A DNA stretch of 64,000 bases from assembly GCF_025567385.1 (NCBI RefSeq), contig NZ_JAOQJU010000001.1:186001-250000 (forward strand), read 5' to 3'. Below, piece after piece: positions 59,547 through 64,000 of this stretch. The position numbers and the translations under genes are program-made. How positions within the stretch are numbered: the stretch's first letter is position 1; every line of letters starts with the position of its first letter. The notes below the pieces were generated by a model that had not been told where the DNA came from, ran no database searches, and was given only the letters and a program-made list of their open reading frames with translations. This stretch comes from Claveliimonas acetigenes (GTDB lineage Bacteria > Bacillota > Clostridia > Lachnospirales > Lachnospiraceae).

Positions 59547-60962
59547 GTGAAATTCCGGTTTTTGAAGAGCCTCCGCCTCCGTATCGTCCTGATTCTGATG
59601 CTGGTAGGAATTCTCCCCTGTATTGTCATGAAGGCGATTGTTCTTGAAAGCTATGAGAAGAGAGCTGTGGACGTTCGGACAGCAGAAATACAAAATCAAT
59701 GTACGATTCTATGTAATTCACTGGGCAATTCTAATTATCTGGCAGACGGCACTTCGGAAATCCTTCAGGCAGAATTGATACAGTTATCTAATATATACAG
59801 CGGCAGAGTGATGGTGATTGATAACGAGTTCCGGGTTGTAGAGGATACCTATAACCTTGACAGAGGCAAAACCATTGTGTCGGGAAATGTAATAAAGAGC
59901 TTTGCCGGAAAGGGAACCAGCCAGTATGATGACAAGAATAGTTATATTGAAGTAACGATGCCCGTTACGGCAGAAGGCAGCGATGCGGTACTGGGCGTAA
60001 TACTTGTGAGTGTATCCACAGATACGATTGTGGCTACCATGGATGTGTTGGAAGGAAAAGCAAACATTGTAGAAGTTATCCTGGTTTTTGTCATTATTAT
60101 ATTGGCGGTTCTTGTCGGTACGAAGATGCTGCGGCCTTTTGACAGGATTACTAAATCCATTGAGGACGTGACAGAAGGATACGATGATAATTATCTTCAT
60201 GAGGATACTTATACAGAAACCCATCTTATTTCGGAGGCATTTAATAAGATGCTGGGAAGGCAGAAAGTGCTGAATGATTCCCGGCAGGAATTTGTGGCGA
60301 ACGTATCTCATGAGCTGAAGACGCCTCTGACATCTATGAAGGTTCTTGCGGATTCGCTTCTGGCTCAGCAGGACGCTCCCGTGGAACTGTACCAGGAGTT
60401 TATGGCAGACATGTCAGAAGAAATTGAAAGAGAAGACAAGATTATCAATGATCTGTTGTCATTGGTTAAGATGGATAAAGCGGCTGCGGAGATTAATATA
60501 AAGTCCGAGAATATTAATGAGCTGGTGGAACGGATCCTGAAACGGCTGCGTCCAATTGCAGCTGTCAGGAATATTGAACTGGTTTATGAGAGTTTCCGGC
60601 CGGTTACGGCAGAAGTGGATGAAGTGAAGCTGACACTTGCCGTATCCAATCTGGTTGAAAATGCAATTAAGTATAACAATGAAAATGGCTGGGTGCACGT
60701 TTCTTTGAATGCAGACCACAAGTTTTTCTATATAGAAGTGGCTGATTCGGGAATGGGGATTCCGGAAGAAGCGCAGGAGCATATATTTGAGCGTTTTTAT
60801 CGGGTGGATAAGTCTCATTCCAGAGAAATCGGCGGAACAGGGCTGGGGCTTGCGATTGCCAGGAATGCAGTTGTTATGCACAGAGGTTCTATTAAAGTGT
60901 ACAGTCAGATGGGAGAAGGTACTACATTTACTGTGCGGATCCCTATCAGCTATGCAGCGTAA
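59547..60962 (+). CDS. Sensor histidine kinase in the com locus
   Basis: A 471-residue kinase. Two spans (IVLILMLVGILPCIVM and VEVILVFVIIILAVLVGT) frame an extracytoplasmic sensor domain of about 150 residues with a PDC/Cache-like pattern, then HAMP (PFDRITKSIEDVTEG), HisKA (VSHELKTPLTSMKVLAD) and HATPase (ENAIKYNNENG, GMGIPEEAQEHIFERFYR, GGTGLGLAIARN). GTG 59547 lies behind AGAGG; the upstream frame to 59469 would overlap the regulator and the TTG 59517 alternative is less attractive. It is followed at 11 bp by the GerMN lipoprotein. Confidence 0.9.
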   Translation: MKFRFLKSLRLRIVLILMLVGILPCIVMKAIVLESYEKRAVDVRTAEIQNQCTILCNSLGNSNYLADGTSEILQAELIQLSNIYSGRVMVIDNEFRVVEDTYNLDRGKTIVSGNVIKSFAGKGTSQYDDKNSYIEVTMPVTAEGSDAVLGVILVSVSTDTIVATMDVLEGKANIVEVILVFVIIILAVLVGTKMLRPFDRITKSIEDVTEGYDDNYLHEDTYTETHLISEAFNKMLGRQKVLNDSRQEFVANVSHELKTPLTSMKVLADSLLAQQDAPVELYQEFMADMSEEIEREDKIINDLLSLVKMDKAAAEINIKSENINELVERILKRLRPIAAVRNIELVYESFRPVTAEVDEVKLTLAVSNLVENAIKYNNENGWVHVSLNADHKFFYIEVADSGMGIPEEAQEHIFERFYRVDKSHSREIGGTGLGLAIARNAVVMHRGSIKVYSQMGEGTTFTVRIPISYAA

Positions 60963-60973
60963 GGAGGGCGGAT

Positions 60974-61897
60974 ATGAGGAAAAAGATATGGCGTATGCTT
61001 GCTTTGTTCCTGGGAATTATTCTGCTTGCTGCGTGCGGCAGGAGCCGGGAGCCGAAAGACGGAGAAGAGTATGTATATTGTCTGAGCACGGACGGAATGA
61101 ATCTTATAAAGCAGGTGTGTTCATGGAGCAGTGAAAATCCGCTGGGAGAGGTGGACAATATACTGGATGCAATGAAGAATCCGGAGCAGTCTGTAGACTG
61201 TAAGTCTGCAATCCCTTCCGACGTGGAGGTTATAGATTTTACATTGGAGGATGGCAGGCTTGATTTACATTTTAATGAAGCTTACAGGAAGATGCAGAAG
61301 ACAGAAGAACTGCTCTGCCGGGCAGCAGTGGTACAATCACTGACGCAGATTGCGGATGTGAATCTGGTGAAGTTTTATGTGGGAGACGAGACGCTTACAC
61401 GAAGCGACGGTACGGAAGTGGGGTATATGCGGGAGGAAGATTTTCTGCAAAATGCGGGAGCCAGCCTACATTCTTATCAGGAAGCGTCCCTGAAGCTTTA
61501 TTATGTAAACGCCTCCGGAGATAAGCTGGTAAGTGAGACGATGAAGGTGCGGTATAACAGTAATATGTCTATTGAAAAGGTTATCGTGGAGCAGTTGATT
61601 AAAGGCCCCAGGAGCAAGGAAATGCAGGCGGCGATTCCGTCGGAGACAAAGCTCCTTGGCATATCGGTGAGAGATGGAATCTGTTATGTGAATTTTAATG
61701 AAGGGTTTCTGTCGCCGAATTATAGTATTGATCCCACGGTTGCCCTGAGTTCTCTTGCCAATTCGATTATTGAGGGAGGAACGGCAAATCAGGTGCAGAT
61801 AGCGGTAAATGGGGATACGAATGTCCTGTTTCAGGATGTGGTTGATCTCAGCAAGCCGATTGAAAGAAATCTTGACGTAGTGGAGGAAAACAATTAG
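60974..61897 (+). CDS. Lipoprotein with two GerMN domains
   Basis: A 307-residue lipoprotein (ALFLGIILLAACGRS lipobox) with two GerMN domains, each with the pattern of LYYVNASGDKLV and IEKVIVEQLIKGP and a C-terminal SVRDGICYVNFNEGF. GerMN domains occur in spore germination and sporulation proteins such as GerM. The gene order two-component system-GerMN is seen in other Firmicutes operons linked to cell-envelope sensing. AAGGAGGG precedes ATG 60974. It may be a sensor partner for the kinase. Confidence 0.9.
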   Translation: MRKKIWRMLALFLGIILLAACGRSREPKDGEEYVYCLSTDGMNLIKQVCSWSSENPLGEVDNILDAMKNPEQSVDCKSAIPSDVEVIDFTLEDGRLDLHFNEAYRKMQKTEELLCRAAVVQSLTQIADVNLVKFYVGDETLTRSDGTEVGYMREEDFLQNAGASLHSYQEASLKLYYVNASGDKLVSETMKVRYNSNMSIEKVIVEQLIKGPRSKEMQAAIPSETKLLGISVRDGICYVNFNEGFLSPNYSIDPTVALSSLANSIIEGGTANQVQIAVNGDTNVLFQDVVDLSKPIERNLDVVEENN

Positions 61898-61899
61898 TT

Positions 61900-64000
61900 T
61901 TGAAAGAAAGAAAATTATTTACTATATGTCTTTCTTTTATTATCGTTCTATTTGTGGTGACTTTTTTTCTTGGAGGGTATTTTCCTGGAATATCAGGACC
62001 CTCCGAAATAGAACGGTCTGTCCCGGACGGCGGAAGCGTGGTTGCTGCGGGACGGGTATACAGAAGAGAGCAGAAATCAGATTATCAGATCTTATATCTT
62101 AAAAATGTATCTGTTTATTATCAGGAAAAATCATTCAAAGAGTCCAGGTTGATTATTTATGATGAAGAAAAAGAAAGAATTGGCATTGGCAATCGGATTG
62201 TAGTGAAGGGAGAAGTTTCTTATTTCGATCCGGCAGGTAATCCCGGCAATTTTGACAGAAAATTTTATTATCAGAAACAGAAAATCCATGTTTCTGTATG
62301 GAGTGATACGGTCAGAGTCGCGAACGGGGGCGTGTATCCTGTTCGGAATGCACTGGCGGATATCAGAGAGCATTGGAAAGAAGTGTTGATTTCTTATGCC
62401 GGGGAAGAAGACGGCAGTATTCTATGCGCTGTGATTCTTGGTGATAAGTCAGGGATGGAAGAAGAGATGAAAGAACTCTATCAGAAAAATGGAATTGCAC
62501 ATATTCTTGCAATTTCGGGGCTGCATCTGTCTTTTGCAGGAACTGTGATTTACCGCCTTCTGCGAAAATGCAGCGGTTCCTATCTGGCAGGGGGATGCGC
62601 GGGACTCCTGTTCATGGCGCTTTATATTTTGATGATAGGGGTGAGTGTATCTGCCCTTCGGGCAGTTATTATGTATATGTTTCGGGTGGGAGCGGATATG
62701 TCAGGGAGAGTTTACGACGGGGCTACCGCGATAGCGGCTGCCATGCTAACAGTCATTATTTGGCGTCCCCTGTCTTTCTATGATGCCGGGTTTCAGTTAT
62801 CTTTTGGGGCCGTAGTAGGAATGATGGTTCTCAGCCCTCTATTATCTTCAAAAAAGAAATCAAATAATTTCTTAAAAAACGGATTTATAACAAGTTTTAG
62901 TATTAATCTGGCAACATTTCCTATGATTTTATATCACTTCTATGAAATTCCTTTGTATTCTGTTTTCCTGAATCTGGTAGTCATTCCGCTTATGAGTGTC
63001 CTGCTGGCGGCAGGGATGGCGGGAAGCGCCTGTGTGTGTATCTGCCCTCCGGTGGGAATGGTGTTTATAAAGGTGTGCAGCAAAATTCTGTGGGTTTATG
63101 AAGTCTTATGCAAAGGGGCAGAGAAGCTCCCTTTGAACCGTATCATTACCGGACAGCCAAAAATATGCTGGATTGTACTGTATTACATGTTGCTGTTTCT
63201 TGGCGTGGCAGCGGCGCTTTCCCGGAAAAAAGAAAAGGATGCCATATCGGACAGGATTTTTGTGGAAAGAAGAGCAGCGGTTTTGTCCGGTGGTTTTCTG
63301 GGCGTTATGCTGATTTTTCTGACCTGCCCGGCTGTGAGACATGATGACCTGGAGGTTACGATGCTGGATGTAGGGCAGGGAGAGTGTATTTTCCTGAGAA
63401 ATGAGAAGGGAATCAGTATGCTGGTGGACGGTGGAAGCAGTGATGTGAAGCAGGTAGGAAAATACAGGATAGAACCGTTTCTGGAAGCCCGGGGAGCGGG
63501 GTGCCTGGATTATGTATTTATTTCCCACGGGGATGCAGATCACAGGAATGGAGTTGAACAGTTACTGGAGAGGCAGGAACAGGGGGTGAAGGTGAATTGT
63601 CTTGTTCTGCCGGAGAAAAACGTCTGGGATGAAGGGCTGGAAGAGCTTGCAGGGAAAGCGGTGGAGCAGGGGACGAAGGTGGTGATTCTAAAGCAGGGAG
63701 ATAAGATTGAGGCAGAGGGGCTTGTAGTTACCTGTCTCCTTCCGGAAAGAGATTATGCCGGCGAGAAGGGAAATGAGGCTTCCATGGTGCTGGATATTCG
63801 TTATGGATATTTTGACATGCTTCTGACGGGAGATCTGGGAGCGGAAGGAGAGAGAAGGCTTGCACAGAATCATGAGAAAGATTATGATGTTCTGAAAGTG
63901 GCACATCATGGTTCTGATTTTTCCTCCGATGAAGAATTCCTTTCGGCAGTAAAGCCGGAAGTTGCCCTGATTTCAGCGGGAAAAGAAAATCGTTACGGAC
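61900..64000 (+). CDS. comEC: ComEC/Rec2 DNA uptake channel, truncated by the window end
   Basis: An open frame from TTG 61900 (GGAGG at 61882-61886) that continues past the right edge; 700 codons visible. The N-terminal region has a span and an OB-like domain, followed by the Competence domain with multiple spans (LAISGLHLSFAG, VSVSALRAVIMYM, FYDAGFQLSFGAVVG) and a metallo-beta-lactamase-type C-terminal part (MLDVGQGECIFLR, FISHGDADHRNG, VAHHGSDFSS). ComEC forms the channel for incoming single-stranded DNA. The end of the protein lies outside. Confidence 0.93.
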   Translation, partial: MKERKLFTICLSFIIVLFVVTFFLGGYFPGISGPSEIERSVPDGGSVVAAGRVYRREQKSDYQILYLKNVSVYYQEKSFKESRLIIYDEEKERIGIGNRIVVKGEVSYFDPAGNPGNFDRKFYYQKQKIHVSVWSDTVRVANGGVYPVRNALADIREHWKEVLISYAGEEDGSILCAVILGDKSGMEEEMKELYQKNGIAHILAISGLHLSFAGTVIYRLLRKCSGSYLAGGCAGLLFMALYILMIGVSVSALRAVIMYMFRVGADMSGRVYDGATAIAAAMLTVIIWRPLSFYDAGFQLSFGAVVGMMVLSPLLSSKKKSNNFLKNGFITSFSINLATFPMILYHFYEIPLYSVFLNLVVIPLMSVLLAAGMAGSACVCICPPVGMVFIKVCSKILWVYEVLCKGAEKLPLNRIITGQPKICWIVLYYMLLFLGVAAALSRKKEKDAISDRIFVERRAAVLSGGFLGVMLIFLTCPAVRHDDLEVTMLDVGQGECIFLRNEKGISMLVDGGSSDVKQVGKYRIEPFLEARGAGCLDYVFISHGDADHRNGVEQLLERQEQGVKVNCLVLPEKNVWDEGLEELAGKAVEQGTKVVILKQGDKIEAEGLVVTCLLPERDYAGEKGNEASMVLDIRYGYFDMLLTGDLGAEGERRLAQNHEKDYDVLKVAHHGSDFSSDEEFLSAVKPEVALISAGKENRYG

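Overview
The window looks like a chromosome segment of a gut Lachnospiraceae (Firmicutes/Clostridia). The reasons are strong purine-rich ribosome binding sites (some with GTG or TTG starts), moderate GC, CotF-like spore coat proteins and a PdaB-like deacetylase, PPi-dependent phosphofructokinase, PduL phosphotransacylase, rubrerythrin and a recombinase-rich mobile element. The genus cannot be fixed from the sequence alone.

Layout. (1) 1-9322: right-hand part of an integrative element with three consecutive large serine recombinases, small element genes including a DUF4314 protein, and an AT-rich cargo of a membrane protein plus an AbiH-family abortive-infection protein. The cargo lies between two degenerate copies of the same element segment. 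The element ends inside pstB, at the codons of the Walker A motif, and leaves a decapitated pstB. (2) 9323-12606: the pst/pho remnant (pstB 3' part, phoU, PhoB-like regulator, PhoR-like kinase). (3) 12724-27294: ordinary chromosome: proline iminopeptidase-like hydrolase, EamA exporter, PdaB-like deacetylase, TM1266-type regulator, PduL, PFP, GT2, rubrerythrin, an IS110-family element, an ABC exporter, spore coat genes, an oxidoreductase, a glutamine amidotransferase, an M19 dipeptidase and an HTH-Uma2 fusion. (4) 27360-31282: argG, then proBA behind a short proline-containing leader ORF and a strong intrinsic terminator, which looks like an attenuator. (5) 31356-52352: a roughly 21-kb phosphorylation-signalling island. 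(6) 52521-53796: an XRE regulator, a small unknown gene and two repeat elements. (7) 53818-57592: argC-GNAT-argJ-argB behind candidate ArgR sites like those at argG. (8) 57656-64000: a YdcZ-like transporter and a com locus (comEA, two-component system, GerMN lipoprotein, start of comEC running off the window).

The signalling island is the most striking part. It encodes four eukaryote-type Ser/Thr kinases, two PP2C phosphatases, six proteins with FHA domains, a secreted trypsin-like protease, a PrsW-type intramembrane protease, a VWA protein, a lipoprotein and LRR_5 proteins. Many are single-pass or multi-pass membrane proteins with the FHA or kinase domain predicted inside and a sensor or protease domain predicted outside. 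A plausible reading is a membrane-anchored sense/phosphorylate/dephosphorylate/proteolyse circuit. It has parts in common with the VWA-PP2C-kinase triads known in bacteria, but the fusions (kinase-NACHT/STAND, PrsW-FHA, trypsin-FHA, kinase-propeller-LRR) make it an unusual version. The last three LRR genes are tandem paralogues, one without a kinase and one interrupted by an in-frame TAG. The function of the island is not known from the sequence.
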